NCBI RefSeq assembly: GCF_004402375.1 | Contig: NZ_SOGJ01000019.1 | Location: 1-64,000 of the forward strand | Length of the DNA stretch: 64,000 nt | Reading direction: 5' to 3' | Origin: Cryobacterium breve | Lineage (GTDB): Bacteria; Actinomycetota; Actinomycetes; Actinomycetales; Microbacteriaceae | In this document: positions 1-8,410 of the stretch, piece by piece | Position numbering within the stretch: the stretch's first letter is position 1 | Layout of the letters: each line of letters opens with the position of its first letter | The notes under the pieces: model-generated | What the model was told of the DNA's origin: nothing | Databases searched by the model: none | Seen by the model: only the letters and a program-made list of their open reading frames with translations | Translations under genes and position numbers: made by a program

Positions 1-25
1 CCGCCGGACTTAACTTAGAAACACC

Positions 26-55
26 AGGAAAGCCACCCCACGGGGTGGCTTTCCT
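26..55. terminator. Strong hairpin, probable terminator
   Basis: A perfect 14-bp stem (AGGAAAGCCACCCC and its complement) with a 2-nt loop, followed by a short T-containing tail. It probably ends transcription of a gene lying upstream of the window. Confidence 0.7.
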
Positions 56-74
56 GCTTTAACCACCACCCGCC

Positions 75-114
75 AACGGTAGAAGGCCACCCCACGAGGT
101 GGCCTTCTACCGTT
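75..114. terminator. Second strong hairpin, probable terminator
   Basis: A perfect 17-bp stem with a 6-nt loop, starting 20 bp after the first hairpin. Its stem shares the core GGCCACCCCACG with the first, so the pair may have arisen by duplication. There is no clear T-tract. Confidence 0.6.
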
Positions 115-132
115 AAGCGGCACCGCCTGTCA

Positions 133-294
133 CCCCCATATCCGCACCGGGCGCCACATCCGTACAGGGTGCCACGTCCGCACAGGCTGTCATATCCGCA
201 CAGGGCGCCATATCCGCACAGGGTGCCATATCCGCACCGGGTGCCATCTCCGCACAGGGCGCCATATCCGCACAGGGTGCCATCTCCGCACCGG
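133..294. repeat. 18-bp tandem repeat, nine units
   Basis: Nine contiguous 18-bp units with consensus GYGCCATATCCGCACAGG. The units differ by 0 to about 5 bases. There are no spacers, so this is a minisatellite and not a CRISPR array. The period is a multiple of three, so it reads as a six-residue repeat in open frames on both strands. Confidence 0.9.
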
Positions 295-458
295 GAGGAA
301 GGGCAGCGCAGGTGGCGGCACACCCTACGGAAGCAGGCGCACCCTCTGCGCTTCTCCCACTCCCACATCCTGCGCCTAGAGCCTCCTGCACGAAACGGGT
401 GAGTTTGAGAGCCGGCACACCTGTTGTCGTCCACTGTGCTGTGCTTCCAGAGGTCGTT

Positions 459-566
459 GTGGCTAACTCAGGAGATCCCGCCGGCCCGGTCGGGACATCC
501 GGGCTGCTTCCGCATTGGTTAGCGGCGGCCGGTGCTTGTGGACGACGGATGTCCTGAGTTGGCCAC
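459..566 (+). repeat. ~107-bp inverted-ended element, copy 1
   Basis: The left end is GTGGCTAACTCAGGAGATC and the right end is CGGATGTCCTGAGTTGGCCAC written inward, so the outer ~15 bp are near-perfect inverted repeats. The interior is GC-rich and poorly conserved between copies. Size and structure suggest a small non-autonomous palindromic element (MITE- or REP-like). No transposase is nearby. Confidence 0.85.
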
Positions 567-650
567 GGGCTTGGGTCCGGCCGCACTCTCGACCGGTTCG
601 GGAACAAGCGTGCGCCGCCGCGACTCCGTGCTGGGCATCCGGCAGGTGTT

Positions 651-757
651 GTGGCTAACTCAGGAGATCTGCCGGGCCGGGACGGGCATCCGCATCTGTG
701 CCGCATCTGTCCGCGGCCGTCGCTCGCTGTCATATACGGATGTCCTGAGTTAGCCAC
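651..757 (+). repeat. ~107-bp inverted-ended element, copy 2
   Basis: Same ends and orientation as copy 1, starting 85 bp after it, with a different interior. The terminal GTGGCTAACTCAGGAGATC and GGATGTCCTGAGTTAGCCAC are conserved, and the length is within 1 bp of the other two copies. Confidence 0.85.
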
Positions 758-906
758 ACCCGCAGGCATGGTGCGAGGGCGCGCACCTGCACCAACAACA
801 GAGAGTTGCCCGCTCGGTGGGGCATCCACCGCTAAAGAATGGCGACAATTCCCGGTGTCGGTCGAGAGTCCCCGCCGGAACGCCCATAATCGACCGGCAC
901 TAGCGC

Positions 907-978
907 CGGCACGGGTACCCGCGTCGGTACGGGTACCGACATCGGTACGGGTACCGACATCGGTACGGTCACCGGCAC
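907..978. repeat. Second 18-bp-period repeat array
   Basis: Two perfect tandem units of CGGTACGGGTACCGACAT (925-960), flanked by one diverged unit on each side (907-924 and 961-978) and more degenerate CGGCACGGG-type sequence to about 1060. The unit sequence differs from the array at 133-294, but the 18-bp period is the same. Confidence 0.8.
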
Positions 979-1094
979 GGCTTCCGACACCGGGCACCGG
1001 CACGGGCTCCGGCATTCGCACGGACACTGGCCAAGGAACGGGCACGGGCCCCAAGGGAAGGGGCGTGGGTCAGGCGAACGTCATGACCGGAGGG

Positions 1095-1949
1095 CTACCG
1101 CTCAGGGAAGTTGTGCGGCAGAGTGTGCAGGATGGGCTGCAGACGGTCCAGTCGTTCCCGCTCGAGTTGCAGCGCGGTGGACTCCCGGTCGCGTCGCACG
1201 GCGGCGACGCCGGCCAAGAAAGCCTCCGGGGGAACCCCGGGCTTCGGTGACACGAACGGGGCGGCCTCCTCAGCCAGGCTGGCGGCGAGGCGCAAACGAG
1301 TCTCCGGATTCAGTTTGCCGGCCTGCATCAAGAACTGGGCAATTCTGCGCGAAAGCCGGTCGGGCAGCCGCAGAATATCGACAGTTTGGGCCCACGCCGC
1401 CAGCTCGGGCGGGAGGATGACCGTGCGGTCCGGCACCCGCGGAACCCGTTCGTGCTGGCTATACGTGCCGGCCAACAGATCGCCGAGGCGTTTGGACTTG
1501 CCATTCAGCAATGCCGTGGTCGCGGCAAGGCCACCGAAGGTCAGGTAGATCTCGATCACGCCTACAAGCGCACGGATGAACGCATGGCGCAGCTGGATAG
1601 CACCACCGTCATCGCGCACGATGCGCGCACCGATCGCGAGCTTTCCCAACGAGCGACCGCCGGTGGCCGCTTCGACGGACATGGGCACGATGAGAATGCA
1701 GACGACTAGGCCCGCAATTCCGAGCGCCCGGCCGAGAGTGTCGTCGATCGCCACTCCCGTAAGCGAGGTGACGAGAAACGCCATGGCCAGGAACAGGAGC
1801 AGATACGTGATCCAGTCGATGATCGTTCCCGCGGCACGCAGGATGATGCTGGCTGGGCGCACATCAAGGGCCACGGCTTCTCCCGTGACCAATTCCTGCT
1901 CACTCCACGAATATTGGCCATGATCGGCCACCTTGCCAGGCTGGTCCAT
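1095..1949 (-). CDS. RDD family membrane protein
   Basis: A 284-residue predicted membrane protein with an RDD domain. An N-terminal hydrophobic pair (about residues 20-50 and 70-95) is followed by the family-like 'ATGGRSLGKLAIGARIV' segment and a third hydrophobic stretch near 130-150. The C-terminal ~110 residues are soluble and charged. RDD proteins are poorly understood; some are linked to ion or solute transport. I chose the ATG giving MDQPGKVADHG, because an earlier in-frame start at 1982 would overlap the divergent SpoIIM-family gene. The two start codons are only about 17 bp apart. The RDD/SpoIIM/DUF58/MoxR neighbourhood recurs in actinobacteria. Confidence 0.88.
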   Translation of the reverse strand: MDQPGKVADHGQYSWSEQELVTGEAVALDVRPASIILRAAGTIIDWITYLLLFLAMAFLVTSLTGVAIDDTLGRALGIAGLVVCILIVPMSVEAATGGRSLGKLAIGARIVRDDGGAIQLRHAFIRALVGVIEIYLTFGGLAATTALLNGKSKRLGDLLAGTYSQHERVPRVPDRTVILPPELAAWAQTVDILRLPDRLSRRIAQFLMQAGKLNPETRLRLAASLAEEAAPFVSPKPGVPPEAFLAGVAAVRRDRESTALQLERERLDRLQPILHTLPHNFPER

Positions 1950-1966
1950 GTCTACTATTAGATCAG

Positions 1967-2962
1967 ATGGACCTTGACGCATATTCAGCGGCGCACCGCG
2001 CCGAGTGGGACCGCCTGGCTGTGCTCGGCAAGCGGCGGCGGCTCTCCGGCGCGCAGGCAGACGAGCTGATCGAACGCTACCAATCAGGGGCGACCCAGCT
2101 GTCGGCCATCAAATCGACGGCAGGGTCGACCCTCGAGGGGGACCGCCTGTCGGTAGGGCTGTCCCGGGCCCGACTCAAATTCACGGGTGCCAGCGCCAAC
2201 GTGATCTCCCAGATTCCCCGGTTCTTCATCCTGCAGCTTCCGGCTGCGCTCTATCGCCTCCGCTGGCTCACCCTCGCCGTGGCGGTGGTGACCGTCGCGG
2301 TCGCCGCCCTCTACGGGTTCTGGATAACGGGCAACCCGAAGGTTTTGGCGGCCGTGGGTTCTGACGCGGAACTTCAGAAATTGGTGAACGAAGACTTCGT
2401 GAACTACTACTCGGAGAATCCAGCGGCATCTTTCACCGGGTTGGTCTGGACAAACAACGCCTGGATCGCGGCCCAGTGCATCGCCTTCGGCATCCTCGGC
2501 GTCTACGTTCCCTACATTGTGTTGCAGAACGCGCAAAACGTGGGCATCACAGCTGCCGTGATGTTCGCCTACGGCAAGGGCGATGTGTTCTTCTTGTACA
2601 TCCTGCCGCACGGCATGCTCGAACTGACCGCGATCTTCGTGGCCGCTGCCGGAGGACTGCGCATCTTCTGGGCCTGGATCGCACCCGGAGCCCGCACCCG
2701 CGCTCAGGCCCTGGCCGAGGATGCCCGCGCTCTCTCGACGGTTGCGATCGGGCTGGTATTCGTGCTCTTCGTCTCCGGGGTGATCGAAGGCTTCGTCACG
2801 CCGGCACCCTGGCCTTGGCCCGTCAAGATCGGGATCGGTGCGGCGGCACTGCTCGTCTTCCTCGCCTACATGCTCGTGCTCGGTGGCAAGGCCGTGCGGG
2901 CTGGCGAAACGGGTGATCTGGCGGAATTCGAAGCGGGCAGCACCCGGATCTACTCGGCCTGA
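1967..2962 (+). CDS. SpoIIM (stage II sporulation protein M) family membrane protein
   Basis: A 331-residue integral membrane protein of the SpoIIM family. The N-terminal ~90 residues are soluble, followed by about six hydrophobic segments (near residues 100-120, 165-185, 190-210, 225-250, 265-285 and 290-310). The central 'FGILGVYVPYIVLQNAQNVG' and 'FFLYILPHGMLELTAIF' stretches are characteristic of the family. In Bacillus SpoIIM takes part in engulfment, but this organism shows no sign of sporulation and the actinobacterial role is unknown. The gene is divergent from the RDD gene and converges on the DUF58 gene, 6 bp from its stop. Confidence 0.9.
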   Translation: MDLDAYSAAHRAEWDRLAVLGKRRRLSGAQADELIERYQSGATQLSAIKSTAGSTLEGDRLSVGLSRARLKFTGASANVISQIPRFFILQLPAALYRLRWLTLAVAVVTVAVAALYGFWITGNPKVLAAVGSDAELQKLVNEDFVNYYSENPAASFTGLVWTNNAWIAAQCIAFGILGVYVPYIVLQNAQNVGITAAVMFAYGKGDVFFLYILPHGMLELTAIFVAAAGGLRIFWAWIAPGARTRAQALAEDARALSTVAIGLVFVLFVSGVIEGFVTPAPWPWPVKIGIGAAALLVFLAYMLVLGGKAVRAGETGDLAEFEAGSTRIYSA

Positions 2963-2968
2963 GGCAGG

Positions 2969-4276
2969 TCAGAGCCGTCCGGCAGCCTTGAGCGCGATGT
3001 AGCGGTCGGCCAGAGCAGGCGGCAGATCGGCGGGGGAACCGGTGACGACCTCAGCGCCCTGCCGACGGATGGCGGCGGATACTCGGGCCACGTCAAGCAA
3101 GGCACGCTCCGCCGCAGCTGCACGGTAGACCTCCTCGCGGTTGCCACGCTCGTGGGTGGCGGCCAGCGTCGTCGGGTCGGTGACGGATGCCACGATCACG
3201 GTGTGGCGCCGGGTCAGCTGGGGTAACACCGATAGGAGCGCGCTCGACGCTCCTGCTGCGTCGATTGAGGTGATCAGAACGACGAGTGCCTGGCGGCTCG
3301 TCACCGCGCGCACCTGCCCGGGAACGGCGGACCAATCAGTTTCGATCAGCTCCGGTTCGATCAGTGCCATGGTGTCGACCATCCGCGAGAGCAGTTCCGC
3401 CCCCTGCGCGCCCTTCACCCGTCCGCGCACCCGACGGTCGTAGGCGATGAAGTCGACGTGGTCCCCTGCCGTGGAGGCCAGCGCGGCCAGCAGCAGTGAT
3501 GCTTCGAAGGCCGTGTCGAGGCGAGGCTCGTCGTCGACGCGGGCAGCCGACGTGCGGCCGCTGTCGATCAGCACCACCACACGTCGGTCCCGTTCGGGGC
3601 GCCAGGTACGCACCATGACGTCGTTGTGCCGGGCCGTGGCCCGCCAGTCGATCGACCGCACGTCGTCGCCGCGCACGTATTCCCGCAGCGAATCGAACTC
3701 GGTGCCCTGGCCGCGTACCATCAGGCTGGTGCGCCCGTCGAGCTCCTTGAGTCTCGTGATGCGCGAGGGCAGGTGCTTGCGCGCATTGAAGGGAGGCAGC
3801 ACTCGGATCTGTCCGGGGGCCTGCAGAGTGGCCTGCCGCGCCCACAGTCCGAGCGGCCCGAACGAGCGCACTGTGACGCGGTCAACGCGACGTTCCCCGC
3901 GACGGTGGGGTGTCAGCCGCAGTGACACCACACGCCGCTCCCCGGGGGGCAGGGCCAGCTTCGTGCGGTTGTTGCCGGCACCGGCCGACGGTTGCCAGGC
4001 ATCCCGGACCACCATGTTCAGGCGCCGGGTGCCGGTGTTGGTCAGGTACAGGTCGCTCGTCACGGTTTCGCCGAGGCGCACCCGAGAGGGAAGGCTGCGG
4101 GCAAGTGCCACCCGCCGGGGTGAGCCAGCCAGAATGAGATCCAGGATACCGAGGGCCAGTACGGCCACCACCCACAGTCCCAACACGGTGGCCGCCGTCT
4201 CCGACGCGCGCCCGAACAGCACGATCGGCACGACGCCGAGCGCGAGGAGGGCAACGAACCGGCCGGTGAGCGTCAC
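2969..4276 (-). CDS. DUF58 domain-containing protein
   Basis: 435 residues. Two hydrophobic segments near the N-terminus (about 5-50) precede a large soluble region with the DUF58 signature 'REYVRGDDVRSIDWRATARHN' (about 195-215) and a von Willebrand A-like segment starting 'VVVLIDSGRTSA'. DUF58 proteins are paired with MoxR ATPases and are thought to act as chaperone or assembly partners, by analogy. It is the last gene of a five-gene minus-strand operon. The GTG start follows the moxR stop codon directly, with no spacer, so translation is probably coupled. Confidence 0.92.
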   Translation of the reverse strand: MTLTGRFVALLALGVVPIVLFGRASETAATVLGLWVVAVLALGILDLILAGSPRRVALARSLPSRVRLGETVTSDLYLTNTGTRRLNMVVRDAWQPSAGAGNNRTKLALPPGERRVVSLRLTPHRRGERRVDRVTVRSFGPLGLWARQATLQAPGQIRVLPPFNARKHLPSRITRLKELDGRTSLMVRGQGTEFDSLREYVRGDDVRSIDWRATARHNDVMVRTWRPERDRRVVVLIDSGRTSAARVDDEPRLDTAFEASLLLAALASTAGDHVDFIAYDRRVRGRVKGAQGAELLSRMVDTMALIEPELIETDWSAVPGQVRAVTSRQALVVLITSIDAAGASSALLSVLPQLTRRHTVIVASVTDPTTLAATHERGNREEVYRAAAAERALLDVARVSAAIRRQGAEVVTGSPADLPPALADRYIALKAAGRL

Positions 4277-5245
4277 TTAGATCGGCACCTGCACCTGTGC
4301 GAGGACTGCCCGCAGGATCGCGTCCACGGAGACGCCTTCGAGTTCGGCCTCCGGGCGCAACTGCACGCGGTGCCGCCAGACCGGGAGCACCATCGCCTGG
4401 ACATGGTCGGGGGTGATCGAGTCGTAACCGCTCAGCCAGGCCCAGGCCTTCGCCGTGGCGAGCAACGCGGTTGTGCCGCGCGGGCTCACACCCAGTTTGA
4501 CCGATGGGCTGCTCCGCGTGGCCCGGGCCAGGTCGACGATGTACGCGAGGACGTCGGGGCTTGAACCCACGGATGCCACGGACGACTGCGCCGCCAGCAG
4601 TTCGTCTGCTCCGAGCACCGCCGTTACCCCCGCGCCCGCGAGATCGCGGGGGTTGAATCCTTCGGCGTGACGCCGCAGCACCTCGAACTCCGCGTCGCGT
4701 TCGGGCACGTCGAGCACAAGCTTGAGCAGGAAACGGTCGAGCTGGGCCTCCGGCAGCGTGTACGTGCCTTCATATTCGATCGGGTTCATGGTCGCGGCGA
4801 CGATGAACGGGTCCGGCAGGGGGAGTGACAGTCCATCGACGCTGACCTGGCGTTCCTCCATGGCCTCGAGCAAGGCGGACTGCGTCTTCGGTGGGGTGCG
4901 GTTGATCTCGTCGGCCAACAGGATGTTCGTGAAGACTGGTCCCTTGCGGAACTCAAAGTCGCCCACCCTGGCGTCATAGATGAGGGAGCCGGTCACATCG
5001 CCGGGCATCAGGTCCGGAGTGAACTGCACCCGTTTCGTCTCCAGGCTGAGCGCGTGACTCAGGGAACGCACCAGGAGCGTCTTCGCAACGCCCGGCACCC
5101 CCTCGAGTAGCACATGGCCGCGGGCGAGCAGCGCGATGATCAGCCCGGTCACGGCGCCATCCTGTCCGACGACGGCCTTGCCGACCTCGGTGCGCACCTG
5201 GGCGAGGGATTCGCGCAGGGTATCGACAGCGGTATGAGTGCTCAT
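4277..5245 (-). CDS. MoxR family AAA+ ATPase
   Basis: 322 residues. Walker A is 'GVPGVAKT' (about 48-55), Walker B is 'LLADEINR' (about 109-116), and 'PPKTQSALLEAMEERQVSV' plus 'ATMNPIEYEGTYTLPEAQLDRF' follow as in MoxR. The C-terminal AAA lid reads through 'ATAKAWAWLSGYDSITPDHV'. MoxR ATPases are chaperone-like and help assemble or insert metal into partner complexes, often with a VWA-domain protein, here DUF58. The ATG overlaps the DUF4350 stop by 4 bp. Confidence 0.95.
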   Translation of the reverse strand: MSTHTAVDTLRESLAQVRTEVGKAVVGQDGAVTGLIIALLARGHVLLEGVPGVAKTLLVRSLSHALSLETKRVQFTPDLMPGDVTGSLIYDARVGDFEFRKGPVFTNILLADEINRTPPKTQSALLEAMEERQVSVDGLSLPLPDPFIVAATMNPIEYEGTYTLPEAQLDRFLLKLVLDVPERDAEFEVLRRHAEGFNPRDLAGAGVTAVLGADELLAAQSSVASVGSSPDVLAYIVDLARATRSSPSVKLGVSPRGTTALLATAKAWAWLSGYDSITPDHVQAMVLPVWRHRVQLRPEAELEGVSVDAILRAVLAQVQVPI

Positions 5246-6477
5246 GAGTCCATTCTTCCGGGTGGCAGGGGCGTCGTCGCGCGGGCCGTGGCCCGTTCAA
5301 GTTCCAGGAGGCGGTCGGACAGGGCGACCAGGGCGGCATCGGATGCCGGAATGGCGTCGACGAGCACCGATCTCACGTCCGCGGAGGGCCGATCGGTCAT
5401 GGTGGCGACCATCACGATCACCTCGTCCAGCGCAGCGAGACGGGAGAGCCCGACGTGGCCGGCGAGGCGCTGCACGGCTCCGACCCGCAGCGCGTCGAGG
5501 GCGCGCAGTCGGGCGTTGCTGCGAGCGTAGAGCCGGGCGCGGCCCTCCATCGTCTCGCTGGCACGCACGGTGACCGGCAGGTTCTCGGCCACAAGAGGGC
5601 CGAAGCGACGTCCACGCCAGACCGCCGCGGCCACCGTGACCAGAACCAGCAGCACCAGTGTGGGGGTGACCCAGCCGGGAGTGAGCTCGCCGAGCGACGC
5701 TGATCCGGTTCCCGGCACGTCGGCGATGGTCGGCAGGTACCAGATGAGCTCGTCGCCGGCCCCGAGTAGGTTGAGCGCGAGGGCGGCATTGCCGGCCTCG
5801 ATGATCCGTTCGTTGTTGAGAAGGGTTCCGTCGGCCAGCAAGGTGAGGGACCGGTCGAACGCGACCGTCTGGATCAGGGCGTAGGCGTCGCCTCCCGATG
5901 GGAAGCATCCGGTCAGTCCGTCGGCCGCCGCCGGAATGGAGAGAGTCGGTCCGCCAGGCGAAAGCGTCTCGGCATTGACCGCGGCTGGGAGTGTGCAGCG
6001 GGCGGACGTGACCTTGGCCTGGGACACTCCACCGAAGCCCACGGCGGGGGCCAGCGTCTGCAGGGTCAGGAAATCCGGGGACGCCACGATTGTTCGCGGG
6101 GCGAGCTGTGCCATCGAGGTGAGCTGCTCGGCGCTGAGGAGCCCGTCAGGGTCGAAGAAGAAGACGGTGGGGTCACCGGCGGCGGATGCCAGGGTGCCAG
6201 CTTCGTCGAGGCTGGCGGCGGCCGTGACGCTGACACCCTGCTGGTGGAGCACCTCGACCAGCGCACGCGCTCCGATCGGCGTCGCGCTGTCAGCTGCAAG
6301 GGGTCCACCATCCGCCGCACCAACGGTGAGGACGGTGCTGATTACGGCGACGAGCACGGCTCCGGCACCGGCCAGAACCCAGAACCGTGCGCGGCGGCCC
6401 GCGGAACGCAGAGTGGGTGTGGTGGAAACGGCGTCTTCTGCCGGAGGCTTGGACGGTGCGTGCGTCGGGAGACTCAT
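5242..6477 (-). CDS. DUF4350 domain-containing membrane protein
   Basis: 411 residues. A short cytoplasmic N-terminus leads to a membrane segment (about 30-55), then a large extracytoplasmic domain containing the DUF4350 region ('SATPIGARALVEVLHQQGVSV', 'VFFFDPDGLLSAEQL'). A second membrane segment near 275-295 precedes a cytoplasmic tail of about 110 residues. The function is unknown. The domain fold is thought to resemble glutamine-amidotransferase-like proteins. It overlaps both neighbours by 4 bp, so it is almost certainly co-translated with DUF4129 and MoxR. Confidence 0.9.
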   Translation of the reverse strand: MSLPTHAPSKPPAEDAVSTTPTLRSAGRRARFWVLAGAGAVLVAVISTVLTVGAADGGPLAADSATPIGARALVEVLHQQGVSVTAAASLDEAGTLASAAGDPTVFFFDPDGLLSAEQLTSMAQLAPRTIVASPDFLTLQTLAPAVGFGGVSQAKVTSARCTLPAAVNAETLSPGGPTLSIPAAADGLTGCFPSGGDAYALIQTVAFDRSLTLLADGTLLNNERIIEAGNAALALNLLGAGDELIWYLPTIADVPGTGSASLGELTPGWVTPTLVLLVLVTVAAAVWRGRRFGPLVAENLPVTVRASETMEGRARLYARSNARLRALDALRVGAVQRLAGHVGLSRLAALDEVIVMVATMTDRPSADVRSVLVDAIPASDAALVALSDRLLELERATARATTPLPPGRMDS

Positions 6478-7154
6478 GGTTGTCTCGTCGGAGTCAGGTC
6501 CTCGTGGAGGATGGGCCGGGCGGTGCGGAGATCGCTCTCCAGAGCTGCCAGGGCCAGGAAACGCTGCTCGGTTCCTTCCGCCCCCAGGTAGCGCACGCCG
6601 TCGAACAGCTCGGCGGCCTCGGCCAAACGAACCCGCTCGCCGGGGAAGGGCTCGGCCGCCCGGGCGGCGAAGGAGTGCGCGGTCATGCCCGGCGTCACGA
6701 CGAGGATCGTGCGCTCGGACATGCCCCGCGCCAGGGCGCGGAACATCTCGGCGCTGGCCTGGCTCCAGTCCAGGTGGGAGGCCGCGGCGAGGGCTGCGCG
6801 GCGCAGGTCAGCCGCGGACCGCCGTTCGTCTACCCCGAAGAGGTCGGTCGCGAGCCGGCTGCGCCGGTTCAGCCGGGGCAGCCCGAAGATGAGGATGGCG
6901 GCACCGACCAGAACCACAACGGCCACGGTGGCCAGCAGTGGGACCCAGGCGGCGAACCCGTCTGCGGATGGCGCCGTGAGCGAGGCGAACCAATCGAGGA
7001 TCGCCGTCGACAGGCGGTCGAACCAGGTCGGCCGGGCGGCCTCGTAGGGAGGCTTGGCCAGTTCTGCCCGCAACCAGTCCCGGGCCTCGGGCGCGTCGGG
7101 TTCGACCGGTATCGCCCCCCGGAGCGCCGCGTGAATGTACAAACCCCCGATCAT
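6474..7154 (-). CDS. DUF4129 domain-containing membrane protein
   Basis: 226 residues with one clear membrane segment (about 68-92). The DUF4129 region lies in the C-terminal half, around 'AHSFAARAAEPFPGERVRLAEAAELFDGVRY', which resembles the 'T..E....' segment seen in transglutaminase-linked DUF4129 proteins. The function is unknown. It sits between the multi-pass membrane protein and DUF4350 with 4-bp overlaps on both sides. The N-terminus matches no family in my memory, but the ATGA overlap supports the start. Confidence 0.88.
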   Translation of the reverse strand: MIGGLYIHAALRGAIPVEPDAPEARDWLRAELAKPPYEAARPTWFDRLSTAILDWFASLTAPSADGFAAWVPLLATVAVVVLVGAAILIFGLPRLNRRSRLATDLFGVDERRSAADLRRAALAAASHLDWSQASAEMFRALARGMSERTILVVTPGMTAHSFAARAAEPFPGERVRLAEAAELFDGVRYLGAEGTEQRFLALAALESDLRTARPILHEDLTPTRQP

Positions 7155-8278
7155 GCCCAGGCAGTGTCCGGAGCGACTGCCGGCGTCGTCAGGTAGGGGT
7201 CGTCACTGCTGCCGGGCGCGGATTCGACGAATCGCGCCAGCTCGAGGTCGAGGCCTTCCTTGCGCATCCGAAGGTCGATGTAGATGAGTGCGGTGACGGA
7301 TGACTGCACCACAGCGGCGACGGCGCCCAGCACCAGGCCGAGCAGGATCGTCAGCACGTACAGGAGGATGGACGGAAGATACGCCTCGAAGGACCCGTTC
7401 GGGTCGATAAGGGTGGTGGCGACGCCGAAGAGCAGCGACAGGGGCGTCGTCACGATCTGCGAGACGATGTTCACGACCAGTGCCACTAGAAACTGGGCGC
7501 CGAGCGTGCGCCAGAAGTAGCCCTGGGTCAGCGACCAGGACCGGGCCACAGCGGCACGGATGCCGAGCCGTTCGAGCACGATGACGCTCGGTACGAGCGA
7601 CGTTTTCGTGATCAGCCACGCGCCGAGCGCGATGAGTGCGATCGAACCGAGGACGCCGGTGAGCACCGCGAACGCGACACCCGCACCGCCCAGGGAGACG
7701 AGGAGGACGACAAGCCCGACCACCAGTGCGAGCGCGGCGATCAGCGCGGCGCTCAGCAGGATGGTCCACAGCAGCAGTGGCCAGAGGCGGGGCAGGACCG
7801 CACGCCAGAGGGCACTGAGGCGCATTTTCTCGCCCAGGGTCGCGCGGGCAACCTCGATCACAATGATGCCCTGAAGCATGGCGGAGGCGAGAACCGCCAA
7901 CGCCACCGGAACGAGCGCGGAGAGCACGATGCTCAGGGTTGCGCCGGCTTCGAGCGCGGCGCGGTCCTCCAACGGAGCATTGTCCACGCGTCCGAGTGCG
8001 AAGTACGTGACCAGGCCGACCATCACGATGGCAACCAGGGCGACGACGCCCTGAACGATCAGAGCGCTGCCGAAGGTGGCCTTCGGGTTGCGGCGCAACA
8101 CCTGGAACGGCGCCCAGAGAAGGGTTCCGAAACCGAGCGGACGCAGCGGGATCAATCCCGGTCGGGGTGGGGGCGTCCAGGCCGGCGGAGCACCCCAGAC
8201 GGGCGGGTTCTGCCCGTCTCCCTCCGGCTTGCTGCGCGCGTCATCGGCCGGGGAGTGCCAGTTCTGCGGGTCCGTCAC
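7151..8278 (-). CDS. Multi-pass membrane protein (GPDPase membrane-domain-like)
   Basis: 375 residues. A proline-rich N-terminus (about 1-45) leads to about six long hydrophobic segments. The layout and the 'LIPLRPLGFGTLLWAPFQVLRRNPKATFG' entry resemble actinobacterial proteins annotated as glycerophosphoryl diester phosphodiesterase membrane domain. No catalytic domain is present. It is the first gene of the five-gene operon and starts at a GTG about 130 bp from mtrA on the other strand, so the intergenic space must carry promoters in both directions. Confidence 0.87.
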   Translation of the reverse strand: MTDPQNWHSPADDARSKPEGDGQNPPVWGAPPAWTPPPRPGLIPLRPLGFGTLLWAPFQVLRRNPKATFGSALIVQGVVALVAIVMVGLVTYFALGRVDNAPLEDRAALEAGATLSIVLSALVPVALAVLASAMLQGIIVIEVARATLGEKMRLSALWRAVLPRLWPLLLWTILLSAALIAALALVVGLVVLLVSLGGAGVAFAVLTGVLGSIALIALGAWLITKTSLVPSVIVLERLGIRAAVARSWSLTQGYFWRTLGAQFLVALVVNIVSQIVTTPLSLLFGVATTLIDPNGSFEAYLPSILLYVLTILLGLVLGAVAAVVQSSVTALIYIDLRMRKEGLDLELARFVESAPGSSDDPYLTTPAVAPDTAWA

Positions 8279-8410
8279 GAGTTCTATGCTGGCATACCTC
8301 GGACACTAATGAGCACGTTGAGCAATCAGACGGTGTCGTCGACTACTCTTAGGCCAGTGATTGCATGACTCACCGGGGTATTTTTGGGTGACTGAGTGGA
8401 AAACGGTTTG

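Larger units (their letters stand above)
1..1094. other. Gene-free repeat region
   Basis: I see no credible protein gene in this first 1.1 kb. It is filled by two strong hairpins, an 18-bp tandem array, two copies of a ~107-bp inverted-ended element and a second 18-bp-period array, each listed separately. The stretches between them (about 295-458, 567-650, 758-906 and 979-1094) show nothing I can name. Long open frames cross the region on both strands, but they run straight through the repeats and have no family-like content. Confidence 0.7.

Noticed and set aside
133..294. CRISPR array
   Set aside because: Units are 18 bp and contiguous with no spacers, and no cas gene is in the window.
113..1054. 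313-codon minus-strand open frame across the repeat region
   Set aside because: It runs through two inverted-ended elements and both 18-bp arrays. Its translation is repeats plus fragments, with no family signal. The 18-bp period keeps the frame open by chance.
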